From assembly GCA_028751875.1 (NCBI GenBank), contig CM054140.1, positions 57,803,326 to 57,867,325 of the forward strand: 64,000 bases of DNA, given 5' to 3'. Both the position numbers and the translations under genes were made by a program. Below, piece after piece: positions 21,166 through 37,100 of this stretch. Source of the DNA: Rapana venosa (Eukaryota; Mollusca; Gastropoda; Neogastropoda; Muricidae). The notes under the pieces were generated by a model that was given only the letters and a program-made list of their open reading frames with translations, was not told where the DNA came from and did not search any database. Position 1 is the stretch's first letter, and each line of letters starts with the position of its first letter.

Positions 21166-21292
21166 TGTTTTGAAGAAAATGGAATAAGCACGCATGTGCT
21201 TTTTTATATTCAGTCCCCATGTGCATGCCCTTTTGTAAACTTTTATCATATTATGTTCCCACCAGCACGAATGGCCTACTCTTCTGAGAGTC
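21166..21292 (-). mobile_element. 3' part of SINE, hairpin-tail family
   Basis: Tail with AAGCAC-ATGC-GTGCTT (minus strand) and body up to GAGTAGGCCATTCGTG, ending abruptly at the dispersed repeat of 21285-21470. Confidence 0.8.
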
Positions 21293-21470
21293 CCGTCAGT
21301 ATAAAACAGCATCTCCACTTTCTTCAAATTCTGTGCCAGGAATTCCCTCTTTTCTATCCCTCTCTTTAGTTTCTGCCTTGTTCCTTTTCTCTTCCTGTCA
21401 CATATTTGTCTCTTTTCTGCCTTCTTGGTGCATTCTCCTGCTTTTTCCCAGAAAGACATAATGATTCTCC
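21285..21470 (-). repeat. Unnamed dispersed repeat, copy 2
   Basis: Homologous to 15765-15955 over its length. It directly abuts a truncated SINE, so it may have been the insertion target or the inserting element. Confidence 0.6.
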
Positions 21471-21699
21471 CCCATGCTGAAGTTAGATGCATGCTGGGCC
21501 CGACTTGTCGGGTGCTTAAAGGCTGCATGCACGACATTTTGTTCATATGACAGATAAATAGTTGCCGTCTGTATTTGAGGAAGCAGAAGAATATCGTGTA
21601 AAGTATAGCGTTTCTTGCAATACTTTTGATCTTTGACTTCAGCATAGAGTTTGTGCGCGCACACACACACAAACATGCATCTATTTTTATTTATTTATT

Positions 21700-21904
21700 C
21701 TTTTATATTGAGGATAATGGAATAAGCACTTGTGCTTTTTTACATCCAGTCCTCGTGTGTATACGGTTTTGTAAATTTTGTCTTCGGTTTCCACCGGCAC
21801 ACAATGGCCTACTCTTCCGAAAAGTAGAACAGGATTTAACATGTGCGCAAGATGTTCTGCATGCATTTGAACATGGGGCCTCGGTTTATAGTCTCATCCA
21901 AAGG
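21700..21904 (-). mobile_element. SINE, left arm of inverted pair
   Basis: Minus-oriented hairpin-tail SINE lacking its head, ending at GTCTCATCCAAAGG. It directly abuts a plus-oriented copy. Tail stem AAGCAC-AA-GTGCTT with a shortened loop. Confidence 0.85.
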
Positions 21905-22236
21905 GGTATAGTGTGGTGGTTAGAGTGATGTATTCATGGTCTGCTGACCCGGGTTCAAATCACAATCCAGAGGATTTTTCCTCTGGTGTTTAACATCAGT
22001 GCCGACTCCACTCTCCCCAAAAGTCCTTTGGATGAAACTATAAACGGAGGTTCCGTGTGCAAACGCTCACAGAACATCTTGAGCACACATTAAAACCCAT
22101 TCTACTTTTTGGAAGAGTAGGCCATTGTGTGCTGGTGGGAACAGATTACAAAACTGACAAAAATGCATACATACAGGGACTGGATGAAAAAAGCACATGA
22201 ATGCTTATTCCATTATCCTTGAAATAAAAGAATAAC
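21905..22236 (+). mobile_element. SINE, right arm of inverted pair, full-length
   Basis: Head GGTATAGTGTGGTGGTTAGA with B-box GGGTTCAAATC, full body and tail. With the preceding copy it forms an inverted repeat whose arms are about 200 bp. Confidence 0.85.
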
Positions 22237-25200
22237 ACACACACACAGACAGATTCTTATAAGTCTATTCTTTTATTGTATGAAAAATATGTCAGTCATA
22301 AAAACATAAAATACAATGAAAAAATATGGAATATTTCCGCATCAAGATTAAAACGATATGGCTAATACATGTACATGTAAATCTAGATATACGACATGTC
22401 ATATGTAAAAATATGAATACAGTTGCACTCACACACCCCAAAACAAAAACAAAGAATAAAAAACACAGGCATACTCTATCCACTACTATACCATAAGTCT
22501 TTTTGTAAGATATGTAAAATATGCCACACATTCTCAATGCCAATCACATGACAAGCTATGTTTTTTGTTTTCAAATGTCATGTGATTTTTAAAAATCAAA
22601 AGTATAAATATAAAACCAAAAAAAAGAACTTCTCCCCACACACTTTCTACACCATTATTGAACATGCTATATTTTTATTTAATTCACATTTAGTCTCAAT
22701 ATCTAAAATTACTACTACTAATAATAATGACAGAAACAAAGCCAGGCACACTCTGTCCTCTACTAGACTTAAAATCATATACCATCAGTCTTCTTTTTCC
22801 CCACATGCGTTATGCTAGTGTAAAATCTGCTATCAATCTTCCAGCAGAAGATCAATACACAGACCTGCCACTAACATCCAAGTAAAATCATTTTACACAA
22901 TTCCCATAGCAATCGTAGGACCAAGTTTATCATAAATTTCTAATGTGACGCGCTAGGAAGAGGATAGAAGAAAAATAGAAAAGAAATAAAAGGGAGACAG
23001 TAAGAAGTAGTGAAAATTATCACCTCAAATCACTCGGCAATGACACTGAAACACTGAAAAAAAAAAAAAAGACCCCTTCTCCCCACACACTTTCCACACC
23101 ATTACAACACAAACTATTACGTTTTCCTTTTCAATTTATATTTGATATGCCTTTTCACCAGCCAAAAACCCCCCACCCAAAACCAAAAAGCCCACAGAGG
23201 CACGCTTTGACTGCCACTACAGTTAAGATCATATAACATGAAGATGTGTTGGTGTAAAATCCGCATCTATCTTCTAGCAGAAGACAGATCTGCCACCAAC
23301 ACTAAAGTCCTTTCACACAATATCAAAGACAATCACAAGACCAACTTTTATGTTTTCATATTTTATGCCATTAAAAAAAAAGAAACAAAACCTCTCCACA
23401 CACTTTCCACACCATTATACAACAGACTAGTTTTCTTCAATACATGTGCATTTTATCTCAATTTCTTTTTTTAAAAAACAAAAACCCAACAACAAAACGT
23501 ACACACACTCCACACCATTATACAACACTCCACCCACTACTAAACTTAAAATCGTATACCATAAGTTTTTCTTGTTTGTTTTGTCACATGTGCTGGTGTA
23601 AAATATGCCATCAATCTTCCAGCGAAAGATCAATACACAGATTTGCCACCAACTATTCACACATTGTCAAAGCCAACCACATAACTTCTTTGTTTTTTGC
23701 TTTTACATTTTATGTGGTTTTTAAAAAAAAAAACATTAAAAACATTAAACAAAAGAAAACATCTCCCCACACACTTGTTTCCACACCATTATAGAACATG
23801 CTACATTTTCCCAATTTACATTTGATCTCAGTCTCTTAAAAAAAACAAAAAAAACATTCTATCCACTGTTAGACATACACCATCAGTCTTTTTTGCCACA
23901 TGTGTTGGTGTAAAATCTGCCATCAATCTTCCAGCAAAAGATCAATACACAGATTTGCCACCAACATTAACAAAAGATATTTCAAGAAACATCAATGGCA
24001 ATCACATGACCAGATTTCTTAATCACTTTACATTTGATGCGATTTAAAAAAAAATTTTAAATGTGAAAGACCCCTTCTCCCCACACACTTTCCACATTTT
24101 ACATTCTTCTCGATTTACATATGTTAAAAAAAAATTTTAAAGAAACAAAACCACAGGTACACTTTACCTGCTACTAGACTTCAGATAATACAGCATGAAG
24201 ATTTGGTGTAAAATCTGCATCTATCTTCTAGCAGAAGATCAGTACACAGACCTGCCACCAACATCAACTAAGGCTATTTGACACAATCAATACCAATGCC
24301 AAGCACAGGACCAGCTTTGCTTCTGTCTTCACATTCCATGTGATTTATATTTAAAAAACAAACCCAAACATGAAAAAAGAAAAAGAAAACCTATCCCCAC
24401 ACACTTTTTCTATTGTAGAACTCACTACATTTTTCTTCAATTTACATATATCTAAAACAAAAAAGAAAACATGCACACACAAAAAAAACCCAAAACAAGG
24501 GAACACTATCCACTACTAGACTTAAAAGTATATACCATAAAATTTCTTTTATTTTGGGCCACATGTGTTGGTGTAAAATCTGCCATCAATCTTCCAGCGG
24601 AAGATCAATACACAGATCTGCCACCAACATCAATTATACTTATTAATTTCACACATTCTCAATGCCAATCACATAAGCTTTGATCTTTTGCTTTCAAATT
24701 TCATATTATAAAAACAAAACAAAACAAAATAATAAAACAAAAGAAAACGTCTTCCCACGCACTTTCTACATTATTATTGAACATGCTACGCTTTTCTTCA
24801 ATTTACATTTTGATCTCAATATCTAAAAAAAAACAACCCAAAAAACAAAAACAAAAAAAAGAAAAAGCAAGGAACACTCTTCACTACTAAACTTAAAATC
24901 ATATACCAATCGGGGTTTTTTTGCTTCGTTTTTTTGCCACATGTGTTGGTGTAAAATCTGCCATCAATCTTCCAGCGGAAGATCCATTCACAGATCTGCC
25001 ACCAACATCAACCAAAACTGCTTCAAGAAACCATTGATGGCTATAGCATGACCAGATTTTTTATTCATTTCACATTTGATGCAATTTGAAAAAAATACAC
25101 CCCTTCTCCCCACACACTTTCCACAATTTACATTTACTACTAGACTTTAGATCATAACTATAGTTTGAAGTTGTGTTGGTGTAAAATCTGTATCTATCTT

Positions 25201-28200
25201 CAAGCAGATCAGTACACAGACCTGCCACCAATGATTTCACTCAAATTCAATGCCAATCACAGGACCAGCTTTGTTTCCGTCTTCACATTCCACGTGATTT
25301 TTTTTTTTTTAATCAAGCAAACATGAAAAACAAAAGCAATAGATATTAAAAACCTCTCCCCACACACTTTCTTCCACTTAATTACAGAAAACGCTACATT
25401 TTCCTTCAATTTACATTTGATCTCTAAAAAAAAAAAAAAAAAGCAAAGAAAAACAAAACACAGACACACTGTATCCACAACTAGACTTAAAAACACACCA
25501 TAAATCCTTTTCTTTTTTTACGTGTCGGCGTAAAATCTGCCATCAATCTTCTAGAAGAAGATCAATACACAGATCTGCCACCAACATCAATTACTTATTT
25601 CGCACATTCTCAATGCCAATCACATGACGAGCTTTGTTCTTTTGCTTTCACATTTCATGCGATTTTTAAAAAAAACATTGTAAACAATAATAAAACAAAA
25701 AAACCCTCTCCCCACACACTTTCCTACACACCATTATTGAACATGCGACTTTTTTCTTTAATTTACATTTTGATCTCATCAAAAAAAAAAAAGAAAGAAA
25801 AACAAAGCCAGGCGCACTTTATCAACTACTAAACATAAAATTATCCTTTTGCCTCATGTGTTGGTGTAAAATCTGCCATCAATCTTCCAGCAGAAGATCA
25901 ATACACAGATCTGCCACCATCAACCAAACTTACTTCACACATTCTCAATGCCTATCACATGACGAGCTTGTTTTTGCTTTCACATTACATTTTCATGTGA
26001 TTTACAAAAAATAAAAAATAAAAATGAAAAAAAATGAAAAACCCTCTCCCCACATTTTCTACACCATTATTAAACATGGTACATATTTCTTCAATTTACA
26101 ATTTCATCTCATCAAATAAACAAACCAAAACAATTTGAACAAAAAATAATAAAAAGAAAAAAACACAGGAACACTTTATCCACTACTAGACTGAAAAAAA
26201 CATACCATCACATATACCATCAGTCTTCTTTTGCCACATGTGTTGGTGTAAAATCTGCCATCAATCTTCCAGTGGAAGATCAATTCACAGATCTGCCACC
26301 AACATCAAACAAACATTTCACACATCCTCAATGCCAATCACATGACAAGCTTTGTTGTTTGGCTTTCGCATTAAAGTTTCATGCGATTTTTAAAATAAAA
26401 AACAAGAAAATAAAACTTCTCCCCACACACTTCATTATTGAATGTGCTGCATTTTTTTCAATTTACATTTTAATATCTAAATAAAATAAATTTAAAAAAT
26501 TTTAATTTTAAAAACAGAAGCCAGGAACAATATTCACTACTAGACTTAAACAACAAGTCTTTTTTTGCCACATGTGTTGGTGTAAAATCTGCCATCAATC
26601 TTCCAACAGAAGATCCATTCACAGATCTGCCACCAACATCAACCAAAACTATATCAAGAAACATCAATGGCTGTATCACAACCAGATTCCTTTTACATTT
26701 CATGTGGTTTGATGTGGTTTGAAAAAAAAGGCCCCTTCTTTCCACACACTTTCCATATTATACAAACTATTACATTTTTCTTCTCAATTTGCATTTGAAA
26801 TGGTTTTTAACACCCCAATCCCCCCCCCCCCCCAAAAAAAAAAAAAAAAAGCAACAAAAAAACCTCACAGGTACACTTTACCGGCTCCTAGACTTCAGAT
26901 CATACAGCATGAAGTTGTGTTGATGTAAAATCTGCATCTATCTTCTAGCAGAAGATCAGTACAGACCTGCCACCAACATCAACTAAGGTTTCACACAATC
27001 AATACCAATGCTAATCACAAGACCAGCTTTGCTTCTGTCTTCACATTTCATGCGATTTAAAAAACATAAAAAACAAAACAAAACAAAAGTAAACCTCTCC
27101 CCACACAATTTCTTCCATGCCATTATAGAACACGCTACATTATTCTTCAATTCGCATCTGATCTCATTCTCTGAAAAAAGGAAAACAACTATAAAAAAAC
27201 AACAACAAAGAAAAAGAAAAACACAGGCACACATCAACTACTAGCCGTAAACATGTATACTACAGTCTTGTTTTTTGTCATGTGTTGGTGTAAAATCTGC
27301 CAATCTTCCAACGGAGGATCAATACACAGATCTGCCACCAACATCAAATAAACTTATTTCTCACACTCAATGCCAATCACATGATGAGCTTTGCTTTTTG
27401 CTTTCACATTTTGTGTGATTTTTTTAAAACCCACTAAAAACAAAAAAAACCTCCTCCCACACTTCTTCCATGCCATTATAGAAAATGTTACTTTGTTTTT
27501 TTGCTTTCACATTAAAGTTTCATGCGATTTTTTAAATAAAAATCAAAAGAAAATAAAACTTCTCCCCACACAGTGTCTTCATTATATTGAAAATGTTGCA
27601 TTTTTTTTCAATTTACATTTCAATCTCATTATCTAAATATTTTACTTTTTTTTTAAAATACAGACAATAGCCAGTAACAATATTCACTACTAGACTTAAA
27701 CACAAGTTTGGTTTTTTTTGACACATGTGTTGGTGTAAAAAGCTTCCATCAATCTTTCAACAGAAGATCCATTCACAGATCTGCCACCAACATCAACCAA
27801 AAACTATATCAATGGCTATAACACAAGCAGATTCATTTCACATTTGATGTGATTTGAAAAAAAAAGACCCCTTCTCCCCTCACACTTTCCACATCATTAT
27901 ACAAACTATTACATTTTTCTTCTCAATTTGTATTTGAAATGGTCTTTTAAAAAAATTTTAAACCCTCACAGGTACACTTTACCTGCTACTAGACTTCAGA
28001 TCATACAGCATGAAGATGTGTTGGTGTAAAATCTGCATCCATCATCTAGCAGAAGATCAGGACACAGACCTGCCACCAACATCAACTAAGGCTATTTCAC
28101 ACAATACCAATGCCAAGCACAGGACCAGCTTTGCTTCTGTCTTCACATTTTATGCGATTTAAAAAAAACAAAAATCAACCAAAACTTGAAAACAAAAGAA

Positions 28201-31189
28201 ATGAAAACTTCTCCCTACAGTTTTTCTTCCATGTCGTTATAGAACACATTTTTTTTTCAATTTACATTTGATCTCATTATCTAAATAAAACAAAAACTAA
28301 AAGAAAAAAACAAAGAAAAAAACACAGGCACACACTATCAGCTACTAGCCTTAAAATTGTATACTGCAAATTTTTTTTTGGGGGGGGCCACATATGTTGG
28401 TGTAAAATCTGCCATCAATCTTCCAGCAGAACATCAATTTCACAGATCTGCCACCAACATCAAATAAACATTTCACACATGCTCAATGCCAATCACATGA
28501 CAAGCTTTGTTTTTTGGCTTTCATATTAAAGTTTCATGCAATTTTAAAAATACTAATCAAAAGAAAAGAAAACTTCTCCCCACACACTGTCTTCTCCATT
28601 ATTGAACATGCTGCATTTTTTTACCTTTTGATTTCATTATCTTTAAAAAATAAAAAATAAAAAATAAAGAAAAACAAAAGCCAGAAACACTATTCACTAC
28701 AATTTACCACAAGTCTCTGTTTTGCCACATGTGTTGGTGTAAAATCTGCCGGAAGATCCATTCACAAATCTGCCACCAGCATCAACCAAAACTATATCAA
28801 GAAACATCAATGGTTATAACACGACCAGATTCATTTCACATTTGATGTGATTTGAAAAAAGACCCCTTCTCCCCACACACTTTCCACACAATTATGCAAA
28901 CTATTACCCTTTTCTTCTCAATCTGCATTTTAAATGTGTTTTTTTTTTATAAAAACAGCAAAAAAACCCAAATCACAGATGCACTTTCCGCTACTAGACT
29001 TCAGATCATACAGCATGAAGTTGTGTTGGTGTAAAATCTACATCTATCTTCTAGCAGAAGATCAGTACACAGACCTGTCACCAACATCAACTAAGGTAAT
29101 TTCACACAATCAATACCAATGCCAAACACAGGACAAGCTTTGCTTCTGTCTTCACATTTCATGCAATTTAAAAACCCACAAAAAACAAAAACAAAACAAA
29201 AAAGTAAACCTCTCCCCACACAATTTCTTCCATACCATTAGAGAACACGCTACATTGTTCTTCAATTCACATCTGATCTCATTATCTGAATAAAATGAAA
29301 GCTAAAACAACAACAACAAAGAAAAATTAAAACACAGGCACACAACTACTAGCCTTAAACATGTATGCTTCAAGTCTTGGGTTTTTTTGTGCGTCATGTG
29401 TTGGTGTAAAATCTGCCATCAATCTTCCAACGGAAGATCAAAACACAGATCTGCCACCAACATCAAATAAACTTATTTCACACATTCTCAATGCCAATTG
29501 CATGATGAGTTTTGTTTTTGCTTTCACATTTTGTGCTATTTTTTTAAAAACCACCACTAAAAGCAAAAAAAAAGAAAACTTCCTCCCACACTTTCTTCCA
29601 TGCCATTATAGAAAATCTTACTTTGTTTTTTGGCTTGCACCTTAAAGTTTCATGCAATTCTTAAAATAAAAAACAAAAGAAAATGAAACTTCTCCCCACA
29701 CACTGTCTTCTCCATTATTGAACATGCTTTTTCTATTTACATTTCCGATCTCATTATCTAAAAAAAAATAAAAACAAAAGCCAGAAACACTATTCACTAC
29801 TAAACTTAACACAATAAACCACAAGTCTTTTCTTTTTTTGCCACATGCGTTGGTGTAAAATCTGCCATCAATCTTCCAGCGGAAGATCCATTCACAGATC
29901 TGCCACCAACAACAACCAAAACTATATCAAGAAACATCAATGGCTATAACACGACCAGATTCATTTCACATTTGATGCAATTTGAAAGAAAAAAAGACCC
30001 CTTCTCCCCATCATTATACAAACTATTACATTTTTCTTCTCAATTTGCATTTTAAATGGTCTAAAAAAATTTGAAAAGAAAAGAAAAGCAACCCCCCAAA
30101 AAATCACAGGTACACTTTACCGCTACTTGACTTCAGATCATATAGCATGAAGAAATGATGGTGTAAAATCTGCATCTATCATCTATCATCTATCAGTACA
30201 CAGACCTACCACCAACATCAACTAAGGCTATTTCACACAATACCAATGCCAAGCACAGGACCAGCTTTGCTTCTGTCTTCAAATTTCATGCGATTTAAAA
30301 ATATTTAAAAAACTAAAACTTGAAAACAAAAGAAATGAAAACTTCTCCCCACTTTCTTCCGTGCCGTATAGAACACTCTACTTTTTCTTCATTTTACATT
30401 TGATCTCATTGTCTAAAAAAAAAAAAAACTAAAAGAAAAAGAAAAAAACACAGGCACACACTATCAGCTACTAGCCTTAAAAATGTATATTGCAATTTTT
30501 TTTTTTTGCCACATATGTTGGTGTAAAATCTGCCATCAATCTTCCAGCAGAAGACCAATTCACAGATCTGCCACCAACATCAAATAAACATTTCACACAT
30601 CAATGCCAATCACATGACGAGCTTTGTTTTTTGGCTTTTGCATTAAAGTTTCATGCTATTTTTAAAATAACATTAAAACAAAACAAAACAAAAGAAAACT
30701 TCTTCCCACACACTGTCTTCATTATTGAAGATGCTGCATTTTTTTCAATTTACATTTCGATCTCATTATCTTTAATATAAAATTTTAATAAAGAAAAACA
30801 AAAGCCAGGACCAATATTCACTACTAGACTTAAAACAATGAACCACAAGTTTTGTGGGGGGGTTTTCCACATGTGTTGGTGTAAAATCTGCCATCAATCT
30901 TCCAACGGAAGATCCATTCACAGATCTGCCACCAACATCAACCAAAACTATTTCAAGAAATATCAATGGCTATAACACAAGCAGATTCATTTCACATTTG
31001 ATGTGATTTGGAAAAAAAAAGACCCCTTCTCCCCATACACTTTCCACATTATACAAACTATTACATTTTTCTTCTCAATTTGCATTTTAAATGGTCTATA
31101 AAAAAAATTAAAAAGAAAAGAAAAGCAACCCCAAAAAAAATCACAGGTACACTTCACCACTACTAGACTTCAGATCATATAGCATGAAG

Positions 31190-34100
31190 AAATGTTGGTA
31201 TAAAATCTGCATCTATCTTCTAGCAGAAGATCAGTACACAGACCTACCACCAACATCAACTAAGGCTATTTCACACAATACCAATGCCAAGCACAGGACC
31301 AGCTTTGCTTCTGTCTTCATATTTCATGCAATTTAAAAATAAAATAAAAAAACTAAAACTTGAAAACAAAAGAAATAAAAACTTCTCCCCACACTTTCTT
31401 CCATGCCGTATAGAACACGCTACTTTTTTTTTCAATTTACATTTGATCTCATTGTCTAAAAAAAAAAAACAACTAAAAAACAAAGAAAAAACACAGGCAC
31501 ACACATCAGCTACTAGCCTTAAAAACATGTATTGCAAATTTTTTGTTGTTGCCACATATGTTGGTGTAAAATCTGCCATCAATCTTCCAGCAGAAGATCA
31601 ATTTCACAGATCTGCCACCAACATCAACTAAACTTATTTCACACATCCTCAATGCCAATCACATGACAGGCTTTGCTTTTTGGCTTTCACATTAAAGTTT
31701 CATGCGATTTTTAAAAATAAAAATAAAATAAAACTTCTCCCCACACACTGTCTTCTCCATTATTGAACATGCTGCATTTTTTTTCAGTTTATATTTCAAT
31801 CTCATCATCTAAAAAAAAAATTTTTTTAACCCAGGAATATTCACTACTAGACTTAAAACAATAAACCACAAGTCTTATTTATTTGACACATGTGTTGGTG
31901 TAAAATCTGCCATCAATCTTCCAACGGAAGATCCATTCACAGATCTGCCACCAACATCAACCAAAACTATATCAAGAAACATCAATGGCTGTATCACAAC
32001 CAGATTCCTTTTACATTTCATGTGGTTTGATGTGGTTTGAAAAAAAAGGCCCCTTCTCCCCACACACTTTCCATATTATACAAACTATTACATTTTTCTT
32101 CTCAATTTGCATTTGAAATGGTTTTTAACACCCCACCCCCCAAAAACTAAACAAAAAACAAAAACAAAAAAGCAAAAAAAACCTCACAGGTACACTTTAC
32201 CGGCTCCTACACTTCAGATCATACAGCATGAAGTTGTGTTGATGTAAAATCTGCATCTATCTTCTAGCAGAAGATCAGTACACAGACCTGCCACCAACAT
32301 CAACTAAGGCTATTTCACACAATCAATACCAATGCTAATCACAAGACCAGCTTTGCTTCTGTCTTCACATTTCATGCGATTTAAAAAACATAAACAAAAC
32401 AAAACAAAAGTAAACCTCTCCCCACACAATTTCTTCCATGCCATTATAGAACACGCTACATTATTCTTCAATTCACATTTGATCTCATTCTCTGAAAAAA
32501 GGAAAACAGCTATAAAAAAAAAAACAAAGAAAAAAAAACACAGGCACACAACTACTAGCCGTAAACATGTATACTACAGTCTTGTTTTTTTGTCATGTGT
32601 TGGTGCAAAATCTGCCATCAATCTTCCAACGGAAGATCAATACACAGATCTGCCACCAACAACAAATAAACTTATTTCACACATTCTCAATGCTAATCAC
32701 ATGATGAGCTTTGCTTTTCGCTTTCACATTTCGTATGATTTTTTTTAATACCTACTAAAAAAACAAAAGAAATGACACTTTCTTCCATGCCATTATAGAA
32801 AAGTTACATTTTTCTTCAATTTAGATTTCATCTCATCTCAAAAAAAGAAAAGGAAAAAAAATCAGGCACACTATAAACTACAGGTCAGCCACCAACGTCA
32901 ACTAAACTTATTCTCAATGCCTATCACATGATGAGCTTTTTTTTTTTGCTTTCACATTAAACTTTCATGTGATTTACAAAAAAATTAAAAAATAAAGAAA
33001 CCACTAAAACAATACAACAAAAAAAGAAAATTCTCCCCACACTTTTTAAACCATTTTTTAACATGATACATTTTTCTTTAATTTACATCTCATTTATCTA
33101 AAAAATAAATAAATAAGAACATGGTACATTTTTCTTAAATTTACATTTTCACCTCATTATCTAAACCAAAAAACAAAAAAACCCACCATGGAAAAAAAAC
33201 AAAGAAAGACAGACAAAGCCAGGCACACCCTACCTACTACTGGAATCTTTTTGCCACATGTGTTGGTGTAAAATCTGCCATCAATCTTCCAACGGAAGAT
33301 CCATTCACAGATCTGCCACCAACATCAACCAAAACTATTTCAAGAAATATCAATGGCTATAACACAAGCAGATTTATTTCACATTTGATGTGATTTGGAA
33401 AAAAAAAAAAAAAGACCCCTTCTCCCCATACACTTTCCACATTATACAAACTATTACATTTTTCTTCTCAATTTGCATTTAAATGGTCTATAAAAAAAAA
33501 TTAAAAAGAAAAGAAAAGCAACCCCAAAAAAAATCACAGGTACACTTCACCACTACTAGACTTCAGATCATATAGCATGAAGAAATGTTGGTATAAAATC
33601 TGCATCTATCTTCTAGCAGAAGATCAGTACACAGACCTACCACCAACATCAACTAAGGCTATTTCACACAATACCAATGCCAAGCACAGGACCAGCTTTG
33701 CTTCTGTCTTCATATTTCATGCGATTTAAAAATAAAATAAAAAAAACTAAAACTTGAAAACAAAAGAAATAAAAACTTCTCCCCACACTTTCTTCCATGC
33801 CGTATAGAACACGCTACTTTTTTTTCAATTTACATTTGATCTCATTGTCTAAAAAAACCAAAACTAAAATAAAAACAAAGAAAAAAACACAGGCACACAC
33901 ATCAGCTACTAGCCTTAAAAACATGTACTGCAAATTTTTTGTTGTTGCCACATATGTTGGTGTAAAATCTGCCATCAATCTTCCAGCAGAAGATCAATTT
34001 CACAGATCTGCCACCAACATCAACTAAACTTATTTCACACATCCTCAATGCCAATCACATGACAGGCTTTGCTTTTTGGCTTTCACATAAGTTTCATGCG

Positions 34101-37100
34101 ATTTTTTAAAAGAAAAATCAAAAGAAAATAAAACTTCTCCCCACACACTGTCTTCTCCATTATTGAACATGCTGCATTTTTTTTCAGTTTACATTTCAAT
34201 ATCATCTAAAAAAAAAATTTTTTAAACCCAGGAATATTCACTACTAGACTTAAAACAATAAACCACAAGTCTTATTTATTTGACACATGTGTTGGTGTAA
34301 AATCTGCCATCAATCTTCCAACGGAAGATCCATTCACAGATCTGCCACCAACATCAACCAAAACTATATCAAGAAACATCAATGGCTGTATCACAACCAG
34401 ATTCCTTTTACATTTCATGTGGTTTGATGTGGTTTGAAAAAAAAGGCCCCTTCTCCCCACACACTTTCCATATTATACAAACTATTACATTTTTCTTCTC
34501 AATTTGCATTTGAAATGGTTTTTAACACCCCACCCCCCCAAAAACAAAAAAAACAAAAAACAAAAACAAAAAAGCAAAAAAAAACCTCACAGGTACACTT
34601 TACCGGCTCCTACACTTCAGATCATACAGCATGAAGTTGTGTTGATGTAAAATCTGCATCTATCTTCTAGCAGAAGATCAGTACACAGACCTGCCACCAA
34701 CATCAACTAAGGCTATTTCACACAATCAATACCAATGCTAATCACAAGACCAGCTTTGCTTCTGTCTTCACATTTCATGCGATTTAAAAAACATAAAAAA
34801 CAAAACAAAACAAAAGTAAACCTCTCCCCACACAATTTCTTCCATGCCATTATAGAACACGCTACATTATTCTTCAATTCACATTTGATCTCATTCTCTG
34901 TAAAAAGGAAAACAGCTATAAAAAAAAAACAACAACAAAGAAAAAGAAAAACACAGGCACACAACTACTAGCCGTAAACATGTATACTACAGTCTTGTTT
35001 TTTTGTCATGTGTTGGTGCAAAATCTGCCATCAATCTTCCAATGGAAGATCAATACACAGATCTGCCACCAACAACAAATATACTTATTTCACACATTCT
35101 CAATGCTAATCACATGATGAGCTTTGCTTTTCGCTTTCACATTTCGTATGATTTTTTTTAATACCTACTAAAAAAACAAAAGAAATGACACTTTCTTCCA
35201 TGCCATTATAGAAAAGTTACATTTTTCTTCAATTTAGATTTCATATCTCAAAAAAAAGAAAAAGAAAAAAAATCAGGCACACTATCAACTACAGGTCAGC
35301 CACCAACGTCAACTAAACTTATTCTCAATGCCTATCACATGATGAGCTTTTTTTTTTGCTTTCACATTAAACTTTCATGTGATTTACAAAAAAATTAAAA
35401 AATAAAAAAACCACTAAAACAATACAACAAAAAAAGAAAATTCTCCCCACACTTTTTAAACCATTTTTTAACATGATACATTTTTCTTTAATTTACATTT
35501 TCATCTCATTTATCTAAAAAATAAATAAATAAGAACATGGTACATTTTTCTTAAATTTACATTTTCACCTCATTATCTAAACCAAAAAACAAAAAAAACC
35601 ACCATAGAAAAAAAACAAAGAAAGAGACAAAGCCAGGCACACCCTACCTACTTCTGGAATCTTTTTGCCACATGTGTTGGTGTAAAATCTGCCATCAATC
35701 TTCCAACGGAAGATCCATTCACAGATCTGCCACCAACATCAACCAAAACTATTTCAAGAAATATCAATGGCTATAACACAAGCAAATTTATTTCACATTT
35801 GATGTGATTTGGAAAAAAAAAAAAAGACCCCTTCTCCCCATACACTTTCCACATTATACAAACTATTACATTTTTCTTCTCAATTTGCATTTTAAATGGT
35901 CTATAAAAAAAATTTTAAAAGAAAAGAAAAGCAACCCCAAAAAAAATCACAGGTACACTTCACCACTACTAGACTTCAGATCATATAGCATGAAGAAATG
36001 TTGGTGTAAAATCTGCATCTATCATCTAGCAGAAGATCAGTACACAGACCTGCCACCAACATCAACTAAGGCTATTTCACACAATACCAATGCCAAGCAC
36101 AGGACCAGCTTTGCTTCTGTCTTCATATTTCATGCAATTTAAAAATAAAATAAAATAACTAAAACTTGAAAACAAAAGAAATGAAAACTTCTCCCCACAC
36201 TTTCTTCCATGCCGTATAGAACACGCTACTTTTTTTTCAATTTACATTTGATCTCATTGTCTAAAAAAAAAAAAAACTAAAAGAAAAACAAAGAAAAAAA
36301 CACAGGCACACACATCAGCTACTAGCCTTAAAAACATGTACTGCAAATTTTTTGTTGTTGCCACATATGTTGGTGTAAAATCTGCCATCAATCTTCCAGC
36401 AGAAGATCAATTTCACAGATCTGCCACCAACATCAACTAAACTTATTTCACACATCCTCAATGCCAATCACATGACAGGCTTTGCTTTTTGGCTTTCACA
36501 TTAAAGTTTCGTGCGATTTTTTAAAATAAAAATCAAAAGAAAATAAAACTTCTCCCCACACACTGTCTTCTCCATTATTGAACATGCTGCATTTTTTTTC
36601 AGTTTACATTTCAATATCATCTAAAAAAAAAATTTTTTAAACCCAGGAATATTCACTACTAGACTTAAAACAATAAACCACAAGTCTTATTTATTTGACA
36701 CATGTGTTGGTGTAAAATCTGCCATCAATCTTCCAACAGAAGATCCATTCACAGATCTGCCACCAACATCAACCAAAACTATATCAAGAAACATCAATGG
36801 CTGTATCACAACCAGATTCCTTTTACATTTCATATGGTTTGATGTGGTTTGAAAAAAAAGGCCCCTTCTCCCCACACACTTTCCATATTATACAAACTAT
36901 TACATTTTTCTTCTCAATTTGCATTTGAAATGGTTTTTAACACCCCAACCCCCCAAAAACAAAAAAAACAAAAAACAAAAACAAAAAAGCAAAAAAAACC
37001 CTCACAGGTACACTTTACCGGCTCCTAGACTTCAGATCATACAGCATGAAGTTGTGTTGATGTAAAATCTGCATCTATCTTCTAGCAGAAGATCAGTACA

